Source: Salinisphaera hydrothermalis (lineage in GTDB: Bacteria > Pseudomonadota > Gammaproteobacteria > Nevskiales > Salinisphaeraceae). Taken from it: 64,000 nt of DNA. The translations under genes were made by a program, and so were the position numbers. Below are positions 24,196 to 31,753 of this stretch, in pieces; position 1 is the stretch's first letter; each line of letters begins with the position of its first letter. Location of the stretch: NCBI RefSeq assembly GCF_040361195.1, contig NZ_APNE01000001.1, one strand, 5' to 3'. Under the pieces are notes generated by a model. It had not been told where the DNA came from, searched no databases, and was given only the letters and a program-made list of their open reading frames with translations.

Positions 24196-25131
24196 ATGAC
24201 TGAAATCGTGACCTTCGGCGAAGTTCTCGCCGAATTCATGGCTACCCGGATCAACCAGCGCCTTGGCGAAGCCGGGCAGTTCGCGGGGCCTTATCCGGGC
24301 GGTGCGCCGGCCATTTTCATCGACCAGGCGGCCAAGCTGGGTTCCTCCGCGGCTCTGGTCAGTGCGGTCGGGAACGACGATTTCGGACGCATGCTCGTCG
24401 AGCGTCTGAGGGCCGATGGCGTGGAGACGTCCTCGATTGCCACCCTGGCCGACGAGACCACCGCAAGCGCGTTCGTCACGTACTACGACGACGGCTCGCG
24501 GGATTTCATCTTCAATATCGCCAACGGTGCCTGCGCCAAGATCACCGAAGACCAGTTCGGTCCGGTGCTGGAAGGCTGCAAGCTGTTTCATATCGCCGGG
24601 AGCGCGTTGTTCTCGGAGCACATGATCGAGCTCGCGCGTCGCGCCGTCCAACGCGTGAAGGCCGGTGGTGGTCGGATTTCCTTCGATCCAAACGCGCGCA
24701 AGGAAATACTCGATCGCCCTGGCGTGCGCGAAGCGCTGACCGAACTGCTGTCGTCGACCGATATCCTGCTACCAAGCGACGACGAGTTGAATGTGCTCGT
24801 CGAACGCGAGGCCGAGGATGAGGCCGTGGCGCGTGCGTTCGAACTCGGCGTCAGCGAGATCGTGCTCAAGCGTGGTGGCGACGGTTGTCGCTATTACGAC
24901 GGCAGTGGCATGCGCGAACTGCCGGGCTTCAAGGTCGAGGAAGTTGATCCCACCGGCGCCGGCGATTCCTTCGGCGCAACGTTCTGCACGCTGCGCAGTC
25001 AAGGCATGGCGGCTGCCGATGCGCTGGTCTATGCCAACGCGGCCGGCGCGAGCGCCGTATCCCGACAGGGCGCCATGGAAGGCACCTCGACACGCGAGCA
25101 GCTCGACGCCTTTATTGCTTCGCACTCCTGA
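24196..25131 (+). CDS. Fructokinase (PfkB/ribokinase family)
   Basis: A 311-residue sugar kinase. The N-terminal GEVLAEFMA with GG at 35-36 (PYPGGAPA) and the C-terminal DPTGAGDSFGATF, where Asp257 is the catalytic base, are the two PfkB signatures. An NPNA-like DPNARK at 164 matches fructokinase/2-keto-3-deoxygluconate kinase relatives. In context it phosphorylates fructose made by mannitol 2-dehydrogenase, as MtlZ does in pseudomonads; 2-keto-3-deoxygluconate kinase is the main alternative from sequence alone. The transaldolase gene precedes it and the importer genes follow. Confidence 0.85.
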   Translation: MTEIVTFGEVLAEFMATRINQRLGEAGQFAGPYPGGAPAIFIDQAAKLGSSAALVSAVGNDDFGRMLVERLRADGVETSSIATLADETTASAFVTYYDDGSRDFIFNIANGACAKITEDQFGPVLEGCKLFHIAGSALFSEHMIELARRAVQRVKAGGGRISFDPNARKEILDRPGVREALTELLSSTDILLPSDDELNVLVEREAEDEAVARAFELGVSEIVLKRGGDGCRYYDGSGMRELPGFKVEEVDPTGAGDSFGATFCTLRSQGMAAADALVYANAAGASAVSRQGAMEGTSTREQLDAFIASHS

Positions 25132-25181
25132 CACCTTCGTGCCGGGAGTCTGACTCTCGCCCCCACCGGCCCGACCGACGC

Positions 25182-25207
25182 CGCGTGGTCTCGAACGAGA
25201 TCACGCG
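25182..25207. promoter_or_regulatory. Near-perfect 12-bp inverted repeat upstream of smoE
   Basis: CGCGTGGTCTCG and CGAGATCACGCG are arms around AA with one mismatch. The repeat lies 50 bp after the fructokinase stop and 184 bp before smoE. The near-zero loop suits a dimeric repressor site better than a hairpin terminator, and there is no T tract. Confidence 0.4.
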
Positions 25208-25390
25208 ACGCGCGTTCGCCCCCACGGCCGGGTGCTTGCTCCGCGTATACGATTAAAGGCGAATTGCGCCCGGGGCGAATTAATTTTCATCATAAGAACA
25301 ATATTGCAGGCGCCGGCGGTTCGGCACCTGTAGGAGGGCACCCTTGGGGGCCCGCTCGTCTACCGATAGACAACGAGGAGATGCTCCGTC

Positions 25391-26707
25391 ATGAGAATAA
25401 AGTTTCTGGTTGCCGGCCTGATGCTGGGCGCCGGTGGTATGACCGCGGCCCAGGCTGCGACCCAGATCACGATCGCCACCGTGAACAATCCCGACATGCA
25501 GACGATGGAGAAGCTGGCGCCGGCGTTCGAGAAATCGCATCCGGATATCAAGGTCAACTTCGTCACGCTGCCGGAAAACGAAGTGCGTCAGAAGATGACC
25601 ACCGACATCGCCACCAACGCCGGTCAGTACGACGCGTTGATGATCAGCAACTACGAGGTGCCGATCTGGGCCAAGAACGGCTGGCTTGTGCCGTTCGATA
25701 ACGTGCCGGCGTCGTACGACGAAAGCGACATGATCCCGACCGTCAAGAAGGCGCTCTCGGCCAATGGCAAGCTCTACGCCATGCCGTTCTACGCCGAGTC
25801 CTCGATGACCTATTATCGCAAGGACCTGTTCAAAAAAGCCGGCCTGACCATGCCGGAGCACCCGAAGTGGTCGCAGATCCAGCAGTTCGCCAAGAAGCTG
25901 AATGACCCCAAGAACAATACCTACGGTATCTGCCTGCGCGGCCTGCCGGGCTGGGGTGAGAACATGGCGTTGTTCTCCACCATGGTGAATTCCTACGGCG
26001 GTCGCTGGTTCGACATGAACTGGAAGCCGCAGCTGACCTCGTCGGCCTGGAAGAAAGCGGCGACCGAATACAAGAACCTGGTCACCAAGTACGGCCCGCC
26101 CGGCGTGACGTCGAACGGTTTCACGGAGTCCGAGACGCTGTTCGCCAACGGCCAGTGTGCGATGTGGGTCGATTCCACCGTCGCTGCGGGTTATCTGTCC
26201 GATCCGGCCAACTCGAAGGTCGCCAAGGATGTCGGTTTTGCCCAGTCGCCGTATGCGACCACCAAGAAGGGCAGCCACTGGCTGTATAGCTGGGCGCTGG
26301 CCGTGCCGAAGTCGTCGAACCACAAGGAGGCCGCCAAGACCTTCATCGAGTGGGCGACTTCGAAGAAGTACATCGATCTCGTAGGCCAGAAGAAGGGCTG
26401 GGTCTCGGTGCCGCCGGGTACGCGCAAGTCCACCTATGAGAACGCCGAGTACAAGAAGGTCGCGCCGTTCGCGTCGCTGGTGCTCAATGCTATCCAGACG
26501 GCCGATCCGAAAGATCCGTCGGCCAAGCCGGTGCCTTATACGGGTATCCAGTTCGTCGACATCCCGCCGTTCCAGGCGATTGGTACCCGCGTCGGTCAGA
26601 TCCTGGCCGGTATCGTGGCGGGTCAGACCAGCGTGGACCAGGGGCTGTCGCAGGCCAATTCGGTCACCAAGCGCATGATGCAGCAAGCCGGCTACCCCAA
26701 GAAGTAA
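25391..26707 (+). CDS. smoE: Polyol ABC importer, periplasmic binding protein
   Basis: The 438-residue protein has a clean signal peptide (MRIKFLVAGLMLGAGGMTAA, cleavage after AQA) and the family 1 extracellular solute-binding fold: LMISNYEVPIWAKNGWL, YAMPFYAESSMTYYRKDLF and GVTSNGFTESETLFANGQCA. These closely follow the mannitol/sorbitol/arabitol-binding proteins SmoE and MtlE. AGGAG lies about ten bases before the ATG. It captures linear polyols for the permeases encoded next. The gene order E-F-G-K with mannitol dehydrogenase after it matches the pseudomonad mtl operon. Confidence 0.92.
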   Translation: MRIKFLVAGLMLGAGGMTAAQAATQITIATVNNPDMQTMEKLAPAFEKSHPDIKVNFVTLPENEVRQKMTTDIATNAGQYDALMISNYEVPIWAKNGWLVPFDNVPASYDESDMIPTVKKALSANGKLYAMPFYAESSMTYYRKDLFKKAGLTMPEHPKWSQIQQFAKKLNDPKNNTYGICLRGLPGWGENMALFSTMVNSYGGRWFDMNWKPQLTSSAWKKAATEYKNLVTKYGPPGVTSNGFTESETLFANGQCAMWVDSTVAAGYLSDPANSKVAKDVGFAQSPYATTKKGSHWLYSWALAVPKSSNHKEAAKTFIEWATSKKYIDLVGQKKGWVSVPPGTRKSTYENAEYKKVAPFASLVLNAIQTADPKDPSAKPVPYTGIQFVDIPPFQAIGTRVGQILAGIVAGQTSVDQGLSQANSVTKRMMQQAGYPKK

Positions 26708-26794
26708 GTCGGGCGCTGTAGAGGCCGGGCGGATCGAATGATCCGTCCGGCTCCTGTCGTTCGAAAGGCTCATCCCGATGAGGACGTTTGATCC

Positions 26795-27721
26795 GTGGCA
26801 TCCATGACAACCCGAAGCCCAGCCGCAGACGCCGCCAAGCGCGAAAAAGCCAAGCGCGCGCCTGCGAAGTGGTTGCTCGCCCCGGCCGTGATCTTCCTGC
26901 TGGTCTGGATGATCGTGCCGCTGGGCATGACGCTGTACTACTCGTTCCGCAACTACAACCTGATGATGCCCACGATGACCGGCTGGGCGGGCATCACCAA
27001 TTACAGCATCCTGTTCACCGATCCCACGTTCTGGAGCGCCCTCAAGGTGACGCTACTGATCGTGCTGTGTTCGCTGATCATCACGGTGGGCTTCGGCCTC
27101 GCCTTCGCATTGCTGTTTCATCGAAATTTCTTCGGTCGCGGCGTGGCACGCACGCTGGCCGTGGCCCCGTTCTTCGTCATGCCGGTGGTAACCGGCCTGA
27201 TCTGGAAGAACATGCTGTTTCACCCAGCCTTCGGCCTGTTGGCCTGGCTGTTCCGGTTGTTCGGCGCCACGCCGATCGACTGGCTGGCGCACTTCCCGCT
27301 GACCTCGATCATCATCATGATCAGCTGGGAGTGGACGCCCTTTGCCATGCTGGTGTTGCTGACCGGCCTGCAATCGCTGCCCGAAGACCAGCTCGAGGCC
27401 GTGCGGCTCGACGGCGCCAACAAATGGCATGAATTCCGGCACATTGTGGTGCCGCATCTGGGGCAGGTGCTCTATGTCGTGGTCATGTTGGAATCGATCT
27501 TCTTTCTGACCTCCTTCGCCGAAATCTATACCACCACCAGCGGCGGGCCCGGCACGGCGACCACTAATCTGCCGTACTACATCTTCCAGGGCACGTTCGC
27601 CCAGTACGACATCGGCACATCGTCGGCGGCGGCCATAGGCGCGGTGATCCTCGCCAATATCTTCGCCATATTCCTGATCCGGTTCGTGGCCGGCAATCTC
27701 AACGCGGGAGAGAACCGATGA
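26795..27721 (+). CDS. smoF: Polyol ABC importer, permease 1
   Basis: A 308-residue permease of the MalF-like class with six membrane helices. The loop EAVRLDGANKWHEFRHIVVP is the EAA motif that docks on the ATPase. Start choice is uncertain: GTG at 26795 has GAGGA at a suitable distance, while the in-frame ATG at 26804 lies further off. Its stop overlaps the smoG start by four bases (ATGA). The C-terminal part (SFAEIYTTTSGGPGTATTNL) is strongly conserved among mannitol/sorbitol permeases. Confidence 0.93.
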   Translation: MASMTTRSPAADAAKREKAKRAPAKWLLAPAVIFLLVWMIVPLGMTLYYSFRNYNLMMPTMTGWAGITNYSILFTDPTFWSALKVTLLIVLCSLIITVGFGLAFALLFHRNFFGRGVARTLAVAPFFVMPVVTGLIWKNMLFHPAFGLLAWLFRLFGATPIDWLAHFPLTSIIIMISWEWTPFAMLVLLTGLQSLPEDQLEAVRLDGANKWHEFRHIVVPHLGQVLYVVVMLESIFFLTSFAEIYTTTSGGPGTATTNLPYYIFQGTFAQYDIGTSSAAAIGAVILANIFAIFLIRFVAGNLNAGENR

Positions 27722-28554
27722 GTACTGCAACACGCAAGACTTCGTTCGGCGGTATCGCGCTGGGTATTCTGGGTTGGATCGTTGCGCTGCTGATGTTCTT
27801 TCCCATCGCGTGGTTGTTGCTGACGTCTTTCAAGACCGAGGCCGAGGCGTTCACCATCACGCCGCACCTGTTTTTCACGCCGACGTTGCAGAGTTTCGAA
27901 ACGGCCCTGTCGCAGGGCGGTGGCTATTGGCACTACGCCTGGAATTCAGCGGTCACCTCGGTGGTCTCAACCCTGTTCGGGCTAGTGCTGACGGTCCCGG
28001 CGGCGTATGCCATGGCGTTCTACCCGTCCAAGCGAACCGATTTCACGCTGGTGTGGATGGTCTCGACCAAGTTCATCCCGGCGGTCGGCGTGCTAATCCC
28101 GATCTTTCTGGTCTACAAGAACCTCGACCTGCTGGATAACGTCTGGGGCCTGATCGCCCTGTATACGGCGATGAACCTGCCGATCATGGTGTGGATGGTC
28201 TATTCGTATTTCCGGGATATTCCCAAGGACCTTGTCGAAGCCGCGGACATCGACGGCGCGAGCATGATGCAGACCATGACGCGGGTGATCCTGCCCCTGG
28301 CGATGCCGGGGCTGGCTTCGACCTGCCTGCTGGCGTTGATCCTGGCGTGGAACGAGTCGTTCTGGTCGATCACGATGACCAACCACTCGGCCGCGACACT
28401 GGCCGTATTCATCGCCTCGTTCAAATCGGCCGAGGGCCTGTTTTGGGCCAAGATGTCGGCCGCGTCGGTGCTGTCGATCGCCCCGATCGTCGTGCTCGGC
28501 TGGTTCGCCCAGCGGCAGATGGTTCGAGGCCTGACCTTCGGCGCAGTGAAGTGA
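27718..28554 (+). CDS. smoG: Polyol ABC importer, permease 2
   Basis: A 278-residue MalG-like permease with six helices. The EAA loop reads VEAADIDGASMMQTMTRVIL. The start overlaps the smoF stop (ATGA), so expression is coupled. SFWSITMTNHSAATLAVFIASF near the end is typical of mannitol/sorbitol permeases. After it the operon is interrupted by a palindromic element of about 250 bp before the ATPase gene, so smoK expression may depend on read-through or its own promoter. Confidence 0.93.
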   Translation: MSTATRKTSFGGIALGILGWIVALLMFFPIAWLLLTSFKTEAEAFTITPHLFFTPTLQSFETALSQGGGYWHYAWNSAVTSVVSTLFGLVLTVPAAYAMAFYPSKRTDFTLVWMVSTKFIPAVGVLIPIFLVYKNLDLLDNVWGLIALYTAMNLPIMVWMVYSYFRDIPKDLVEAADIDGASMMQTMTRVILPLAMPGLASTCLLALILAWNESFWSITMTNHSAATLAVFIASFKSAEGLFWAKMSAASVLSIAPIVVLGWFAQRQMVRGLTFGAVK

Positions 28555-28895
28555 TCCAGCACGGGTCGCCTGACTCAGGCGATCCGCTCACCAACACGAA
28601 TACAAGCAAGACACCAAGAGTTATCCGCAGATCGACGTGGAACCGCGCCGATCGAATACAGACCCGAAAACGTTCATCCGCATATTGCACAGATTCAGCA
28701 GATTTGAAGACAGAGGTTGGGCGGTATCGATTCGGTGCCTCCGTTCGAGCCGACGCCAGCCGCGATGCCTCCGGTTCTGCAGCGCCTACCGCGCTTAATC
28801 TGCGTATATCTGTGAAATCTGTGGATAAAACGTCGGTATTCATTCGTCGGTCGACGCCGATCCGCGGATAGACAGAGTTTTCAGAGGACAGACCC
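28555..28895. other. Intergenic region between smoG and smoK, 341 bp, filled by a palindromic element
   Basis: No gene is supported. Nearly all of it is the large imperfect palindrome at 28621-28870, listed as a repeat. The last 25 bp hold the smoK ribosome site (AGAGGA). A minus-strand open frame through here comes from the palindrome and smoK shadow and is not a gene. Confidence 0.6.
28621..28870. repeat. ~250-bp imperfect palindromic element (REP/MITE-like) inside the smo operon
   Basis: The outer ends are inverted copies: TTATCCGCAGATCGACGTGG at 28621 matches the reverse complement of the right end (CTATCCGCGGATCGGCGTCG) at 16 of 20 positions. An inner pair also matches: 28671-28709 (with CACAGATT and GCAGATTT) against the reverse complement of 28794-28832 (with TTAATCTGCG, ATCTGTG and TCTGTGGATAA). 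The middle is less symmetric. The AT-rich GCAGATT/AATCTGC words differ from the surrounding GC-rich coding DNA. Similar GCAGATT-rich dispersed repeats are common between genes in many bacteria. Confidence 0.6.
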
Positions 28896-30011
28896 ATGGC
28901 AGTCGTAGAACTCAGCAAAGTCGGCAAGCAATACCCGGGCTCGGACGACCTGGCGGTCAAGGACTTCAACCTCGTGACCGAAGACGGCGAATTCGTCGTC
29001 CTGGTCGGTCCCTCGGGCTGTGGCAAGACCACCACCATGCGCATGATCGCCGGCCTGGAAGAACACACCCAGGGCGCGATCAAGATCGGCGGGCGCGACG
29101 TCACCGGCGTGGCGCCGAAAGACCGCGACATCGCCATGGTCTTCCAGAGCTATGCCCTGTACCCGCACATGACCGTGCGCGACAACATGGCCTTCTCGCT
29201 CAAGCTCAAGAAATACGACAAGGCCGACATCAAGAAGCGCGTCGACGAAGCGGCCGAAGTGCTCGGCATCACCGCCTTGCTGGAGCGCAAACCGCGGGCC
29301 CTGTCCGGCGGTCAGCGCCAGCGTGTCGCGCTCGGGCGTGCCATCGTGCGCCAGCCGCAGGTCTTTCTCATGGACGAACCGCTGTCCAACCTCGACGCCA
29401 AGCTACGCGTCGACATGCGGGCCGAGATCGTCAAACTGCATCGCAAACTGGGCGTCACCACCTTCTACGTCACCCACGACCAGACCGAAGCCATGACCAT
29501 GGGCCAGCGGATCGCGGTGATGAAGGACGGCATCGTCCAGCAGATCGACAGCCCCAACAATCTCTACCAGCGCCCGTCGAACGTGTTCGTGGCCGGTTTC
29601 ATCGGCACGCCGTCGATGAATTTCCTGGATGCCGATATCGACGGCGAGCGGGCGACCGGCACCAGCTTCGAGCTGGCGTTGGACGAAGCTCATCGTCATG
29701 CCGTCGGCGATCGTTCGCGTATCCGGATCGGCATTCGGCCTGAGCATCTGCATCTGGCCAGCGCCGACGACTCGCGTTGTCGTCTGTCCGGGGCAGTGGA
29801 AGTGGTCGAGCCCCTCGGGTCGCTCACCATGATTCAGGTCAAGGTCGGTGAGACTACGCTCACCGCTCAGATCGAACCACACCAGCAGGCTGCCATGGGC
29901 GACGACGTCACCCTGACGTGCGCGCCCGACAAGCTGTATCTGTTCGATCCGGAATCCGAGGCCGCGCTGATCGGTATCGATTCCGGCGTCGCCGACAGCC
30001 CCAAACACTGA
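28896..30011 (+). CDS. smoK: Polyol ABC importer, ATP-binding protein
   Basis: The 371-residue protein is a MalK/UgpC-type ATPase: Walker A GPSGCGKTT at 38-46, signature LSGGQRQR at 136-143, Walker B VFLMDEP at 156-162 and the YVTHDQTEAMTMG His-loop. The C-terminal third is the TOBE/regulatory domain (IRIGIRPEHLHLA). It energises the SmoF-SmoG permease pair. MalK-type ATPases may also bind regulators through this domain. The gene begins after the palindromic element and is followed by mtlK after 62 bp. Confidence 0.93.
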   Translation: MAVVELSKVGKQYPGSDDLAVKDFNLVTEDGEFVVLVGPSGCGKTTTMRMIAGLEEHTQGAIKIGGRDVTGVAPKDRDIAMVFQSYALYPHMTVRDNMAFSLKLKKYDKADIKKRVDEAAEVLGITALLERKPRALSGGQRQRVALGRAIVRQPQVFLMDEPLSNLDAKLRVDMRAEIVKLHRKLGVTTFYVTHDQTEAMTMGQRIAVMKDGIVQQIDSPNNLYQRPSNVFVAGFIGTPSMNFLDADIDGERATGTSFELALDEAHRHAVGDRSRIRIGIRPEHLHLASADDSRCRLSGAVEVVEPLGSLTMIQVKVGETTLTAQIEPHQQAAMGDDVTLTCAPDKLYLFDPESEAALIGIDSGVADSPKH

Positions 30012-30073
30012 ATTCGAATGATCCGCGCAGGCCGGGGCGCCCGAGCGGCGGCCCGGCATCGAGAGAGACTGTC

Positions 30074-31543
30074 ATGCCTGCACTGAACAATACTTCGCTC
30101 GCCGAAATCGACGGCGCCGTTCCCACGCCGAGCTACGATCGCAGCCGGGTCGCGACCGGCATCGTGCATTTCGGGGTGGGCGGGTTCCATCGCGCGCATC
30201 AGGCGATGTATCTCGATGCGCTCATGAACGACGGCAAGGCCCTGGAGTGGGGCATTTGCGGCGTCGGCGTGATGCCGTCGGACAAGCGTATGGCCGAGGT
30301 CATGGCCGATCAGGACGGCCTGTATACGCTGGTATTGAAACACGCCGACGGCACCTACGAACCGCGTGTGATCGGCTCCATCGTCGACTACAAGTTCGCG
30401 CCGGACGATCCGGAGGACGTGATCGAGACCATGGCGGCTGAAACCACGCGCATCGTGTCGTTGACGGTGACCGAGGGCGGCTACAACTTTCACCACGTCA
30501 CCGGCGAATTCAATTTCGACAACCCGGATGTCCAGCACGACCTGGCCGACGGCGCGACGCCGAAGACGACCTTCGGTCTGGTGACCGAAGCCTTGCGCCG
30601 ACGTCGGGAGCGGGGGACTACGCCGTTCACGCTGATGTCCTGCGACAACATCCAGGGCAATGGCGACGTGGCGCGCAAGATGTTCACGGCCTACGCCAAA
30701 GCCAAGGATGCCGAGCTCGGCGCCTGGATCGACGACAACGTGCAGTTCCCGAACTCGATGGTCGATCGCATCACCCCGGTGACGACCGACGCCGATCGGG
30801 CCGAAGTACGGGATCGTTTCGGTATCGACGACGCCTGGCCCGTGGTCTGCGAGCCGTTCACGCAGTGGGTGCTGGAAGACCACTTCAACCTCGGGCGGCC
30901 GCCCTATGAAGACGTGGGCGTACAGATCGTCGACGACGTCATGCCCTACGAACTGATGAAGCTGCGCCTGCTGAATGCCAGCCATCAGGCGCTGACGTAT
31001 TTCGGTTATCTGGCCGGCTATCGCTATGCCCATGAAGTCTGCCAGGACCAGCTGTTCGCCGATTTCCTGATGGACTACATGACCCACGAGGGGCAGCCGA
31101 CGCTGCGTCCCGTACCGGGCGTGGATCTCGAGGACTACAAGCGCACGCTGATCGAGCGTTTCTCCAACCCCGAGATTCGCGACACGCTGGCCCGGCTGTG
31201 TGCCGAGTCGTCGGATCGCATCCCGAAATGGCTGCTGCCGGTGATTCGCGAACAGCTCGCGGCGGGCGGCGAGATCCAGCGTTCGGCCGCCGTGGTAGCC
31301 AGCTGGGCACGCTATGCCGAGGGCACCGACGAGGCTGGCGAGCCGATCGAGATCGTCGATCGGCTGGCCGACGAACTCAAGGCCATCGCGCAGCACAACC
31401 GCGACAACCCGACCGCCTTCATCGAGAACCGCGAGCTCTTCGGCGATCTGGTCGACGACGAACGCTTCGTCACCGCCTATACCGAAACCTTGGCGCTACT
31501 TCACGAGCGCGGTGCGCGTGCAGCGCTCGAAGCCCTGAAGTAA
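30074..31543 (+). CDS. mtlK: Mannitol 2-dehydrogenase (long-chain polyol dehydrogenase)
   Basis: GAGAGA before the ATG at 30074 fixes the start; a longer frame upstream overlaps smoK. The 489-residue protein has the NAD loop FGVGGFHRAHQ at 33-43, TEGGYN, SCDNIQGNG and the catalytic KLRLLNASHQ segment of the polyol-specific long-chain dehydrogenases. It oxidises D-mannitol to fructose and, in close relatives, D-arabitol to D-xylulose and sorbitol to fructose, which explains why both fructokinase and xylulokinase genes are nearby. It is cytoplasmic and NAD-dependent. It is the last gene of the operon, with a hairpin 24 bp after the stop. Confidence 0.94.
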   Translation: MPALNNTSLAEIDGAVPTPSYDRSRVATGIVHFGVGGFHRAHQAMYLDALMNDGKALEWGICGVGVMPSDKRMAEVMADQDGLYTLVLKHADGTYEPRVIGSIVDYKFAPDDPEDVIETMAAETTRIVSLTVTEGGYNFHHVTGEFNFDNPDVQHDLADGATPKTTFGLVTEALRRRRERGTTPFTLMSCDNIQGNGDVARKMFTAYAKAKDAELGAWIDDNVQFPNSMVDRITPVTTDADRAEVRDRFGIDDAWPVVCEPFTQWVLEDHFNLGRPPYEDVGVQIVDDVMPYELMKLRLLNASHQALTYFGYLAGYRYAHEVCQDQLFADFLMDYMTHEGQPTLRPVPGVDLEDYKRTLIERFSNPEIRDTLARLCAESSDRIPKWLLPVIREQLAAGGEIQRSAAVVASWARYAEGTDEAGEPIEIVDRLADELKAIAQHNRDNPTAFIENRELFGDLVDDERFVTAYTETLALLHERGARAALEALK

Positions 31544-31567
31544 GCGCGTTCTGCTGCCGGGAGCGAT

Positions 31568-31603
31568 AAGACGCCGGTCGTCAAAGAGGACGGCCGGTGT
31601 CTT
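31568..31603 (+). terminator. Hairpin after mtlK, end of polyol operon
   Basis: AAGACGCCGGTCGTC and GACGGCCGGTGTCTT form a 15-bp stem with two G-U pairs and an AAAGAG loop. No long T tract follows, so termination strength is uncertain. Confidence 0.6.
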
Positions 31604-31647
31604 GTCGCGCTGGCGATACGCGATCATCCCGCGCTCCGTTTGCAAAT

Positions 31648-31666
31648 GAGAACGATTATCATTACA
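31648..31666. promoter_or_regulatory. Fur box upstream of TonB-dependent receptor
   Basis: GAGAACGATTATCATTACA matches the 19-bp Fur consensus GATAATGATAATCATTATC at 14 positions, with the core GATTATCATTA intact. It lies 88 bp before the receptor start, where a promoter is expected, so the receptor should be induced by iron limitation. Confidence 0.8.
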
Positions 31667-31753
31667 TTTCTGCCTCGAATTTGATGGGCGTCGGCGCTTT
31701 GCCGAAACATGCCCAGCCGTCGGCTTGTTTGGCCGACATGACGAGGACAGGGA

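Noticed and set aside
28421..29137. Minus-strand open frame of 238 codons across the smoG end, palindrome and smoK start
   Set aside because: It is antisense to two clear genes, and its middle (with STDFTDIRR-like text) is simply a translation of the palindromic repeat.
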